From contig CAZVRG010000013.1 in NCBI GenBank assembly GCA_964630025.1, forward strand, positions 1 through 27,514: a stretch of 27,514 nt of DNA. Direction: 5' to 3'. The DNA comes from VMFP01 sp964630025. Its GTDB lineage: Bacteria > Patescibacteriota > Andersenbacteria > UBA10190 > CAIZMI01. This document shows, piece after piece, positions 21,830 through 27,514 of the stretch. Both the position numbers and the translations under genes were made by a program. How positions within the stretch are numbered: the stretch's first letter is position 1; each line of letters opens with the position of its first letter. Under the pieces are notes generated by a model. The model did not search any database and was not told where the DNA came from. It was given only the letters and a program-made list of their open reading frames with translations.

Positions 21830-22669
21830 ATGACCCTAGACCGAGAACTGACGGATCTAGGCTTGTCTCCCAAAGAGGCGAAGGTGTATCTCTCGCTGCT
21901 GGAGCTGGGGACGGCATCCGCGCAAGCGATTGCGCGGCGTGCAGGCATTGTCCGTCCCACCACGTACGTCATTCTTGAAACACTCGCACGCAAAGGACTC
22001 GCCTCCAGAGCAACAGGTCCGGACGCAAAGAAAATGATTTTTGCCGCCGAGGCACCGGAACGCCTTGAACATTTCCTTGAGCATCAAGCCCGGGATATTC
22101 AACGTCGCCAAAAAGATTTGGAACGCATTCTTCCCGAGTTACACTCATTTCAGCTTGCGGGAGAAGAAAAGCCCCGCGTGCGGATGTTTGAAGGGAAAGA
22201 GGGACTGAAGTCTCTCCAGCATGAATTCGTGGGGGTGAGCAAGGATGAAATGGTAGGCATGGTTTCCGAAGATGTTATGGAAGAAATTTTCCCACTCTCT
22301 TCTGACGAATTTGATCGTGATATTCGCAGCGTGCGTGTGCGTGCGGGTGTGTTTTCCCGTCATATTTACGTCACGTCGCGTGGCCCGACAGCGCGTAACC
22401 TGGAAGCCGACAAGCGTGCTCTTCGAGAGCGGAGATATCTTCCCCCTGAACTTCTCCCTATTTCCGCGTCCTTCGCGGTGCACGGGCCAGTGCTTTCCAT
22501 TGTCTCTTTACGGGATAAGATCATTGGCGTGCTTATCGAGCATGCCGACATCGCGAATTCGTTCCGTGGCATCTTTGAGTTTCTGTGGAAAACTGCGGAA
22601 ATGTACCAGCAGAAAGACCCGGTAGCGGAAAAACAACAAGAGAAGACCCCCTTGACAGTGCGTTTATGA
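21830..22669 (+). CDS. TrmB-family transcriptional regulator
   Basis: 279 residues. The N-terminal winged helix-turn-helix is typical of TrmB: LTDLGLSPKEAKVYLSLLELGTASAQAIARRAGI, then RPTTYVILETLARKGLASR (about 5-60). A coiled-coil stretch (about 78-105, RLEHFLEHQARDIQRRQKDLERIL) follows, and then a C-terminal sensor-like domain with VRMFEGKEGLKSLQHEF. TrmB proteins in archaea regulate sugar uptake and metabolism. In bacteria of the candidate phyla many copies exist with unknown ligands. The gene stands after the polysaccharide genes with a 19-nt gap and its end overlaps the promoter of the downstream ncRNA. Its targets are unknown. Confidence 0.88.
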   Translation: MTLDRELTDLGLSPKEAKVYLSLLELGTASAQAIARRAGIVRPTTYVILETLARKGLASRATGPDAKKMIFAAEAPERLEHFLEHQARDIQRRQKDLERILPELHSFQLAGEEKPRVRMFEGKEGLKSLQHEFVGVSKDEMVGMVSEDVMEEIFPLSSDEFDRDIRSVRVRAGVFSRHIYVTSRGPTARNLEADKRALRERRYLPPELLPISASFAVHGPVLSIVSLRDKIIGVLIEHADIANSFRGIFEFLWKTAEMYQQKDPVAEKQQEKTPLTVRL

Positions 22670-22679
22670 GCCATATACT
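22652..22679 (+). promoter_or_regulatory. Strong promoter of the ncRNA
   Basis: TTGACA (22652-22657), 16-base spacer, TATACT (22674-22679). The -35 is consensus and the -10 nearly so. The -35 box is inside the last codons of the trmB gene. The predicted start is about 22685-22687. Confidence 0.8.
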
Positions 22680-22685
22680 CCATAG

Positions 22686-23050
22686 TGGCGTTGTTCATTA
22701 TCTCGCCTCTATCAGGAAGTAGTAGACGACGCCCAGGAGAAGCCGAATAGCTCATAGGGAGTTATTCGCTTCACGATCATGATGTCGCCTGGAGGGGATT
22801 GTTATGTCCGACTGACTCGCGTGTCGCCGTTTTAGAAGGAGGTCAGAGATGGTTGACTAGCCATATTTCTGGTTGGTAACCGTCTCTAACGGAATAGAGA
22901 TGAAGAACGGAATAGAGGTGGAAAAGGTACGCTTGTACATTCGTACCCCCCGCTAACCCGCCACCCCGTGTGGTGTACACCGACTAGTGAGGACGAGAGT
23001 GCATTCTGGGCCCTACGGTATCGCTCTCCACCCTCCAGTCGGTTTTTCTT
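22686..23050 (+). ncRNA. Unidentified structured non-coding RNA, about 365 nt
   Basis: A stretch of 418 bases without a credible gene lies between trmB and xseA, with a strong promoter at one end and an intrinsic terminator at the other. Folding is dense. GGCG/CGCC lies at the 5' end. GAAGC-c-GAATAGCTC (22739-22753) pairs with GAGTTATTCGCTTC (22759-22772), enclosed by CCAGG/CCTGG. AGAGATGGTT (22845) pairs with AACCGTCTCT (22878), continued by ACTAGCCA with TGGTTGGT, about 18 bp in total. GGTACG/CGTACC is at 22926-22947. The terminator stem starts at 22980. A 15-base direct repeat (AACGGAATAGAGRTG) is at 22888 and 22906. G-T pairs favour an RNA of this strand. It lacks the landmarks of tmRNA, SRP RNA, 6S-like long hairpins and T-boxes. 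It could also be a leader controlling xseA. Confidence 0.75.
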
Positions 23051-23051
23051 T
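22980..23051 (+). terminator. Intrinsic terminator of the ncRNA
   Basis: CCGACT (22980-22985) pairs with AGTCGG (23037-23042). Inside it GG pairs with CC and GAGAG with CTCTC. TTTTTCTTT follows. The stem is long with a 24-base inner loop, so it may also be the closing domain of the RNA. Confidence 0.7.
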
Positions 23052-23087
23052 GGGGGGAGCCTTTTCTGCGGTAGGATACCTGGCAGA

Positions 23088-24350
23088 ATGGATGCTATGA
23101 CCCCGCTTACCGTCTCCGCCTTCGTGGAGAAGATCAATGAGCTGCTCGAAACGCAGGTTGCGTGGGTGGAAGGGGAAGTAACGGACGCGCGCATCTCGCA
23201 AGGGAAATGGCTGCATTTTTCACTGAAGGACGAGACAGCCCTCGTCAATTGTTTTGCGATGACCTTCCGCATCCGCACGCCGCTGGAAGACGGGATGAAA
23301 GTGCGCGTGTGGGGCGTGCCACGCGTGTACCCGCGGTATGGGAAGTTTAGTCTTGTCGTGGAGAAACTCGAACCCGTCGGTGCGGGCGCACTGCGACGGG
23401 CCTTTGAACTGCTGAAGAAAAAACTCGAAGCCGAAGGGGTGTTTGATACAACGCGGAAGCGCGCGCTGCCGCGATTTCCCGAACGTGTTGTGCTGCTGAC
23501 CTCCCCTGATGCCGCTGCATATCAGGATTTTCTCAAGGTGCTCGCCGCGCGCTGGGGAGGCATCCACATTGATTTCGTGCCTGTTCCCGTGCAGGGCGCG
23601 GACGCGGCCGAACGTATCGCGCGGGCGATTGATTGGGTGAATGAACGCGAGCGCATGGCGGAAGTTCTTGTGGTTGTGCGGGGCGGTGGAAGCCTTGAAG
23701 ACCTTCAAGCGTTTAATGACGAGCTTGTGGTGCGTGCGCTTGCACGCTCGCGTATTCCCACCCTTGTGGGCGTTGGACACGAGCGCGATGTGACACTTGC
23801 GGATCTGGCTGCGGATATGCGCGCAAGCACGCCCTCCAACGCTGCAGAGCTTCTTGTTCCGACACGGGATGCAATAGGCGCTGCAGTAGACGATCTTGCA
23901 CAGCGTCTCTCACGCGCTCTGCGGGATGCAGTGCGCGCGCGGGGAGAAGAGGTTGCGCACAGTGTTCTTGTGCTGCGAGAGACCGTGGAGACCACTGTCG
24001 ATCGCGTGGATGCACTCACGCGCAGCATGGAGCAGCTCGGAGCGCACGTGCGGGGACATGTGCAGTACAATCGTCTGCGGATTGCACATGCGCTGGAACG
24101 CATGCAGGCGCGTATCACGGAGCGTTTCTCCGCTCTCGATACCGGACTGCGCGGGCTTGAACGTCTGCTTGGCACGCTCCACCCGTATCGTGTGCTTGGT
24201 CGCGGGTATTCCATGACGCGGACGGAGAGCGGAACGCTTGTCCGCGACGTTCAGGATGTCCATGTGGGGGAGCGTCTGGTGACAACGGTCTCCCGTGGTA
24301 CACTCGAGTCCGACGTTACTGTGACTCATGCCCCGTTAGAAACCACATGA
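23088..24350 (+). CDS. xseA: Exonuclease VII large subunit
   Basis: With XseB it forms exonuclease VII, which degrades single-stranded DNA from both ends in repair. The protein has 420 residues. The N-terminal OB-fold holds VWVEGEVTDARISQGKWLHFSLKD-type sequence. The catalytic domain has LLTSPDAAAYQDFL, VVRGGGSLEDLQAFNDE and VGVGHERDVTLADLAADMRASTPSNAAEL. A long helical C-terminal region follows, ending in the LGRGYSMTR motif. ATG 23088 is chosen, with ATG 23097 also possible; the in-frame extension upstream lies in the ncRNA terminator. TAGGAT at 23072 may be a -10 box. A hairpin lies between this gene and xseB. Confidence 0.95.
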   Translation: MDAMTPLTVSAFVEKINELLETQVAWVEGEVTDARISQGKWLHFSLKDETALVNCFAMTFRIRTPLEDGMKVRVWGVPRVYPRYGKFSLVVEKLEPVGAGALRRAFELLKKKLEAEGVFDTTRKRALPRFPERVVLLTSPDAAAYQDFLKVLAARWGGIHIDFVPVPVQGADAAERIARAIDWVNERERMAEVLVVVRGGGSLEDLQAFNDELVVRALARSRIPTLVGVGHERDVTLADLAADMRASTPSNAAELLVPTRDAIGAAVDDLAQRLSRALRDAVRARGEEVAHSVLVLRETVETTVDRVDALTRSMEQLGAHVRGHVQYNRLRIAHALERMQARITERFSALDTGLRGLERLLGTLHPYRVLGRGYSMTRTESGTLVRDVQDVHVGERLVTTVSRGTLESDVTVTHAPLETT

Positions 24351-24411
24351 TGCAGCCCATCTCCTTCAACTCAAGCGCGGGTAATCTCTATTCGTTCTTA
24401 CTCGTATCTGT

Positions 24412-24447
24412 GCGAAAAAGCATACCCGCTGGTGGTTGCTTTTTCGC
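24412..24447 (+). terminator. Terminator-like hairpin between xseA and xseB
   Basis: GCGAAAAAGCA (24412-24422) pairs perfectly with TGCTTTTTCGC (24437-24447) over 11 bp. The T run is inside the stem, a form that can work in both directions. It lies 19 bases before xseB and could reduce read-through. Confidence 0.6.
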
Positions 24448-24466
24448 GCCAAGTTTCTGACGGGGC

Positions 24467-24715
24467 ATGCCGAAGGAACCTAGCACGCCACATTTCACGC
24501 GCGCCTACGAAGAGCTCGAAAAGATTGTCGCCTCGTTTGAGGAAGGGGATATTGATTTGGAACGCGATCTTCCGAAGTTCGAGCGCGGATTGAAGCTTGC
24601 GAGTCAGTGCCGTGAGCGCCTGAAAGCAATTGAGAATCATATCCGCAAGATCGAAAAGACCTTCCATGTCGAGCGCACGGACGGAGAAGATGCCCCGCAA
24701 CTCTTTCAGAAGTAG
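24467..24715 (+). CDS. xseB: Exonuclease VII small subunit
   Basis: 82 residues, the usual length. The conserved helical hairpin is visible: FTRAYEELEKIVASFEEGDIDLERDLPKFERGLKLASQCRERL spans about residues 10-52, followed by a short charged tail. Small subunits wrap the XseA helical region and are needed for activity. It lies after xseA with a 116-bp spacer that holds a hairpin, rather than overlapping as in many bacteria. The start ATG 24467 follows GACGGGGC, a weak ribosome binding site. Confidence 0.93.
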   Translation: MPKEPSTPHFTRAYEELEKIVASFEEGDIDLERDLPKFERGLKLASQCRERLKAIENHIRKIEKTFHVERTDGEDAPQLFQK

Positions 24716-24724
24716 CGTCACCGC

Positions 24725-25423
24725 ATGAAAAAACGGGTTGTCCATAACATTGTGACCACGATTGCTGGCGCGTTCGTGGGCGGTATTGTGGTGTTCTGGT
24801 TTCTCTCGCAATTAGGAAAGGATGCTTCGCCGTCTCCCGCAGCGAATCCGGTGCCTGTGGGGACGCCCGGGACATCCTCGTCGGCAACGGCGGGCACGCC
24901 CACGCCGTCCGCAACGCCCGTGCCCGGACGCGTCTCGGTAGAAACGCTTGGCATTGCGTTTGTTCTCCCGCCCGGATATCGGATTGCACAGACACTCAAT
25001 AGCTATGACGCGGAGCGCGTGCGCGCCACCCCGCGCTTCACGATCACCACCGCCACGGCCGAGCAGGAAAAGGAATACGTCGCACTGCTGCGTACACTTG
25101 GTCAAGAACAATCCGCAACAGAAGCGCCGGAATTCTCTCCCGGAAAAACTATCACGCTTGCACGCGCCGCCGCCTCGGATCAGGCATATGCACAGCGTGT
25201 GGCAAAGCAGCAAACGACAGCGTCAACGGACAGCGGCATCACCGCGAAACGCTATCAGCGCGTCGAAGGCCCCTCTCCCTACGATGTCACGTTTCTTCTG
25301 CTCCCGAACAACACGCTCCTCTCGGTGACGATGACCTATGCGTCTGGTTCCACAACGCCGTTTGATGAGGACGCATACAGTGCAGTACTCCGCACTGTGG
25401 ACGTATTGCCAAAGCCTGCATGA
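24725..25423 (+). CDS. Membrane-anchored exported protein of unknown function
   Basis: 232 residues. The N-terminus MKKRVVHN is basic and followed by a hydrophobic helix (about 9-30), so the protein is anchored with its bulk outside. A low-complexity linker of about 40 residues rich in Pro, Ser, Thr, Ala and Gly (SPSPAANPVPVGTPG, TPTPSATPVPG) leads to a soluble domain starting at VSVETLGIAFVLPPGYRI. The domain ends in a run of strand-like segments (YDVTFLLLPNNTLLSVTMTY) and contains no cysteines. I do not recognise a family; the domain pattern recalls small lipoprotein-like beta domains. It starts nine bases after xseB and overlaps the pterin dehydratase gene by four bases, so it belongs to that operon. 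Confidence 0.75.
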   Translation: MKKRVVHNIVTTIAGAFVGGIVVFWFLSQLGKDASPSPAANPVPVGTPGTSSSATAGTPTPSATPVPGRVSVETLGIAFVLPPGYRIAQTLNSYDAERVRATPRFTITTATAEQEKEYVALLRTLGQEQSATEAPEFSPGKTITLARAAASDQAYAQRVAKQQTTASTDSGITAKRYQRVEGPSPYDVTFLLLPNNTLLSVTMTYASGSTTPFDEDAYSAVLRTVDVLPKPA

Positions 25424-25782
25424 GCAGTCCTGGCGCAGAAGCGCTTGTGAAGAAACGGTGCGTTCCCTGTGAAGGCGGCGCGTCGCCATTGACCGCCGAG
25501 GAAGCAACGTCGTATCTGCGCGACATTCCGGGATGGGATCTTTCTGCCGATCGCCGCACGATTACGCGCACGTGGATGCTCCAAGATTTCCGTGAGGCGC
25601 TTCGGGTCGCGAATCGTATCGGAGAGCTTGCGGAGGCGGAGAATCATCATCCGGACCTGTTTCTACATAGCTATCGCCGCCTGCGCGTCGATCTCACCAC
25701 ACACGCAATCAACGGGTTGTCCGAAAACGATTTTATTCTTGCCGCGAAAATCAACGCGCTGGAACGCGCGTCACATCCGTAA
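25420..25782 (+). CDS. Pterin-4a-carbinolamine dehydratase
   Basis: Dehydrates 4a-hydroxytetrahydrobiopterin during pterin recycling; some members take part in molybdopterin or folate-related reactions or have no known pterin role. The protein has 120 residues, typical. The N-terminal CVPCEGGASPLTAEEA (14-29) is a family hallmark. GWDLS and the active-site ENHHPDLFLHSYRRLRVDLTTHAINGLSENDFILA segment (His-His-Pro, then Thr-His) follow. It begins with ATGA overlap on the preceding gene and is followed after four bases by an HD-domain gene. No aromatic amino acid hydroxylase is in the window. Confidence 0.93.
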   Translation: MSSPGAEALVKKRCVPCEGGASPLTAEEATSYLRDIPGWDLSADRRTITRTWMLQDFREALRVANRIGELAEAENHHPDLFLHSYRRLRVDLTTHAINGLSENDFILAAKINALERASHP

Positions 25783-25786
25783 CGGT

Positions 25787-26353
25787 ATGGAACACGGCAT
25801 TCCCTCCGTCGCGGAGGCGCGCGCCATTCTCGAAGAATTCACTTCTTCACCCAATCTGCGTACACATGCGCACGCAGTTGCCGCAGGCATGCGTGCATAT
25901 GCGGAGAAATATGGCGAGTCTCCCGACCGGTGGGAAATTGTCGGGCTTCTGCACGATTTCGATTATGAGAAATTTCCGACGCTCGAAGATCATCCGTTCC
26001 GTGGCGCCGAGATTCTTCGCTCACGCGGGGTGGGCGAGGATGTTATCCAGGACATTTTTGCGCACGCGCCCCATACGGGGCAGGAACGCGATACGCCGCT
26101 GCGGAAAGCGATTTTCGCCTGTGATGAGCTCGCCGGATTCATCGTTGCCGTTGCGCTTGTGCAGCCCACAAAGAAACTGTCAGAAGTGACGGTGGAGCGT
26201 GTTCTCAAAAAGCTTCGGCAGAAAGGTTTTGCTGCGGCAGTCTCCCGTGAGGACATCGAGCGCGGCGCGGCCGAACTTCGCGTATCTCTTCCGGAGCATG
26301 TACACACCGTTCTGACGGCGTTACAACGCACAGCGCCTGAACTTGGATTGTGA
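25787..26353 (+). CDS. HD-domain metal-dependent hydrolase
   Basis: 188 residues. The HD motif is visible: His29 in LRTHAHAVA, then LLHDFDYEKFP with His56-Asp57, and a later HAPHTG plus CDELAGFIVA. This pattern matches the compact HDIG-type phosphohydrolases common in candidate phyla and clostridia, whose substrates (nucleotides or RNA ends) are not known for this group. The frame is open upstream into the dehydratase gene. ATG 25787, four bases after its stop, gives a normal N-terminus. It ends the xseB-to-HD operon; the sodA promoter follows. Confidence 0.88.
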   Translation: MEHGIPSVAEARAILEEFTSSPNLRTHAHAVAAGMRAYAEKYGESPDRWEIVGLLHDFDYEKFPTLEDHPFRGAEILRSRGVGEDVIQDIFAHAPHTGQERDTPLRKAIFACDELAGFIVAVALVQPTKKLSEVTVERVLKKLRQKGFAAAVSREDIERGAAELRVSLPEHVHTVLTALQRTAPELGL

Positions 26354-26391
26354 GAAATGTGCGTTCGGGCGCCCTCTTCTGACAATTCCTC

Positions 26392-26421
26392 TTGCCAATA
26401 GAGGAAAAGAGACGGTACTAT
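26392..26421 (+). promoter_or_regulatory. Promoter of sodA
   Basis: TTGCCA (26392-26397), 18-base spacer, TACTAT (26416-26421). It predicts a transcript start about six bases before ATG 26434, again with almost no leader. Confidence 0.6.
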
Positions 26422-26433
26422 CGTCGTCGTCCC

Positions 26434-27048
26434 ATGCCACACACACTCGCGCCGCTTCCATACGCGTATACCGCGTTAGAGCCGTTCATCGACGAGCAAA
26501 CGATGCGCCTCCATCACGACAAACATCACCAGGCCTATGTGGACAAGTTGAACGCGGCGCTGGAGAACGCACCTGCACTGTCGGAGAAGCCGCTCGATGA
26601 GATTGTACGGAATCTTTCCGAGGTTCCGGAGGCGATTCGCACAGCAGTGCGCAACCACGGCGGCGGACACAGCAACCACACCATCTTTTGGCAGAACATG
26701 CGTCCACAGGGCGGCGGGGACCCGTCCGGACCGCTTGCGGAAGCGCTCGTCAGTGCCTTTGGAGACCTGACGAAATTTCGAGAGGAAATGACAACCGCGG
26801 CGACCACTCTGTTCGGGAGCGGGTGGGCCTGGCTCGTCTCGGACACGGGGACATTGCGCATCGTGGCGCGTCCGAACCAAGACAGTCCCCTCATGGAGGG
26901 CCACGTACCTTTGCTTGGGTGTGACGTGTGGGAGCACGCGTATTACCTGAAATATCAGAACCGGCGGGCGGACTACATCAAGGCATGGTGGAATGTCGTC
27001 AATTGGGAAGACGTCGCAGAAAGATATACTAAGGTTTTACGCACATGA
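26434..27048 (+). CDS. sodA: Superoxide dismutase, Fe/Mn family
   Basis: Converts superoxide to oxygen and hydrogen peroxide. The protein has 204 residues, normal length. The metal ligands His27, His82, Asp164 and His168 are all in their motifs (RLHHDKHH, SNHTIFW, CDVWEHAYYLKY). FGSGWAWLV and the Gly-Gly-Gly run after RPQ look more like manganese than iron enzymes, but specificity cannot be fixed from this. There is no signal peptide, so it is cytoplasmic. ATG 26434 is chosen because an in-frame ATG at 26392 lies within the -35 box and would add a basic tail not seen in the family. Its presence implies exposure to oxygen. Confidence 0.97.
   Translation: MPHTLAPLPYAYTALEPFIDEQTMRLHHDKHHQAYVDKLNAALENAPALSEKPLDEIVRNLSEVPEAIRTAVRNHGGGHSNHTIFWQNMRPQGGGDPSGPLAEALVSAFGDLTKFREEMTTAATTLFGSGWAWLVSDTGTLRIVARPNQDSPLMEGHVPLLGCDVWEHAYYLKYQNRRADYIKAWWNVVNWEDVAERYTKVLRT
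27025..27030 (+). promoter_or_regulatory. Possible -10 box for the zinc-ribbon gene leader
   Basis: TATACT near the 3' end of sodA, with TTGGGA 16 bases upstream as a possible weak -35. It would give a leader of about 150 nt with two strong hairpins before ATG 27189. Confidence 0.35.
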
Positions 27049-27090
27049 AAGCGCGTGCAAGTAGAAGGCGTCCGCCTCAAATCTTGACGA

Positions 27091-27124
27091 GTGAATCGCG
27101 GGTCTCGTGGGTCCCGCGATTCAC
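27091..27124 (+). repeat. Perfect 12-bp inverted repeat after sodA
   Basis: GTGAATCGCGGG (27091-27102) pairs with CCCGCGATTCAC (27113-27124) around a 10-base loop. No T run follows, so it is not a standard intrinsic terminator. Confidence 0.75.
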
Positions 27125-27158
27125 GAGCACAGTAGTAGGAAGGGGGGAGCATGGGAGG

Positions 27159-27177
27159 GGGAAACCATAGGTTTCCC
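27159..27177 (+). repeat. Hairpin directly upstream of the zinc-ribbon gene
   Basis: GGGAAACC pairs with GGTTTCCC across ATA, 11 bases before ATG 27189. It occupies the place where a ribosome binding site would be expected. Confidence 0.65.
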
Positions 27178-27188
27178 ACCCCAACCCT

Positions 27189-27377
27189 ATGGAATACTCG
27201 AACACCGATCAGGTCCCAGAAAGTGGTGTCTACATCTGCACATCCTGTGGTGATACGCAGGAGTTCGAGGGGGAGGATGATTTTGTGATTTGTGATTCCT
27301 GCGGTGATGAAGCGGCAAGCTGGCAACCGCAAATGACCGAGTCGGTTGAGGAGGGGCTCGGCGAGGAGGAGCCGTAA
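27189..27377 (+). CDS. Small acidic zinc-ribbon protein
   Basis: 62 residues. Two Cys pairs, CTSCG (17-21) and CDSCG (35-39), form a rubredoxin/zinc-ribbon-like knuckle that should bind one metal. The rest is strongly acidic (EGEDD, VEEGLGEEEP). Small proteins of this type are common in candidate phyla bacteria and have no assigned function. It could be a redox or nucleic-acid-associated accessory protein, though its acidity argues against direct DNA binding. The ATG has no clear Shine-Dalgarno sequence and a hairpin lies just upstream. The next gene starts two bases after its stop. Confidence 0.8.
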   Translation: MEYSNTDQVPESGVYICTSCGDTQEFEGEDDFVICDSCGDEAASWQPQMTESVEEGLGEEEP

Positions 27378-27378
27378 C

Positions 27379-27514
27379 GTGGAGATTCCCGAACGTCCGT
27401 CCGGATCGCTTCCGGCATCTGCGTTGCTCATTGCCGCCGGGCTCGGATTTCTTGGAGGACTCGTTGGCGCCTCCGTCATTCGGTCGTCGGGGAGTACGAC
27501 GTCGCCATTTCTTT
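27379..27514 (+). CDS. Membrane-anchored protein, N-terminal fragment (3' end cut by window)
   Basis: Starts at GTG 27379, one base after the zinc-ribbon stop codon, and runs open to the window edge, giving 45 residues. A short polar N-terminus (EIPERPSGSLPAS) is followed by a glycine-rich hydrophobic helix (ALLIAAGLGFLGGLVGASVI) and then a Ser/Thr-rich segment. This is the layout of an inner-membrane-anchored exported protein, for example an HtrA-like protease, but no diagnostic part is inside the window. Confidence 0.5.
   Translation, partial: MEIPERPSGSLPASALLIAAGLGFLGGLVGASVIRSSGSTTSPFL

Noticed and set aside
22980..23010. Hammerhead-like string (CTAGTGAGGACGAGAG) in the ncRNA
   Set aside because: The CTGATGA core and the GAAA/NUH parts are not correctly present; the bases pair instead in the terminator stem.
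22686..23050. Identity as tmRNA, SRP RNA or T-box leader
   Set aside because: There is no GGTTCGA-type T-arm or CCA end, no SRP apical GGAAGCAGCC-like loop and no T-box AGGGTGG motif.
22968..23087. In-frame extension of xseA upstream to ATG 22968
   Set aside because: It would translate the ncRNA terminator stem and add about 40 residues absent from the XseA family.
27045..27170. 41-residue ORF starting with ATGA overlap on the sodA stop
   Set aside because: It is very basic with no family features, and a perfect inverted repeat runs through it. More likely non-coding leader.
1..27514. CRISPR arrays, insertion sequence transposases, integrase or phage genes
   Set aside because: No regular short direct repeats with spacers and no transposase- or integrase-like proteins were seen. 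The repeats found are hairpins without coding capacity.
1..27514. UGA recoding as in Gracilibacteria/SR1
   Set aside because: adk, recJ, xseA and the GT4 gene end at TGA at the expected family length, and conserved Gly positions are GGN codons.

Overview
The window is bacterial chromosome of roughly 55% G+C with short spacers and single-copy housekeeping genes. TGA is used as an ordinary stop (adk, recJ, xseA), so this is not a recoded SR1/Gracilibacteria genome. Small exported proteins without recognisable relatives, LemA/HtpX, a TrmB-type regulator, a zinc-lid adenylate kinase, many hairpin repeats and start codons placed right behind -10 boxes together suggest a Candidate Phyla Radiation bacterium, most likely Peregrinibacteria/Peribacteria. 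That placement is inference. Two N runs (10 N and 100 N) show that this is a scaffolded, probably metagenomic, assembly.

Layout. 1-2710: 3' end of secY, a structured repeat, adk-map (ATGA overlap), a hairpin repeat, ruvX. 2771-6824: a small exported protein, a GT2 glycosyltransferase overlapping galT, then tpiA and fba. 6857-9259: a Cys-rich exported protein facing the leftward pair lemA-htpX, with an assembly gap inside lemA. 9322-13087: the lower-glycolysis cluster gap-pgk-eno, with a similar A-rich/T-rich hairpin repeat in both spacers. 13210-16779: a DEAD-box helicase, then recJ and an RNase HI-type gene. 16820-18292: a leftward gene for a Tyr-rich exported protein, and back-to-back with it rnpB (RNase P RNA), which is about twice the usual length because repeat hairpins lie inside it. 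18339-22669: surface polysaccharide genes (polyprenyl-phosphate sugar-1-phosphate transferase, GT4, a Wzz-like protein) and a TrmB-family regulator. 22686-23050: a probable unidentified structured non-coding RNA with its own promoter and intrinsic terminator. 23088-27514: xseA, xseB, an anchored exported protein, a pterin dehydratase, an HD hydrolase, superoxide dismutase, a small zinc-ribbon protein and the start of a membrane-anchored protein.

How it works together. TpiA, Fba, Gap, Pgk and Eno cover most of the triose part of glycolysis; no phosphofructokinase, phosphoglycerate mutase or pyruvate kinase gene is in the window. GalT and the glycosyltransferases link sugar nucleotides to cell-surface glycans. 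RecJ, RNase H, ExoVII and RuvX form a nucleic-acid processing set.

The most notable content is RNA and repeat structure. Two copies of a three-hairpin element 19 kb apart keep their folds while the stem sequences differ, with G-T pairs that only make sense as RNA of the + strand. There is an orphan ncRNA of about 365 nt. An RNase P RNA carries two copies of one 85-nt hairpin repeat. Several genes appear to be transcribed with almost no 5' leader.
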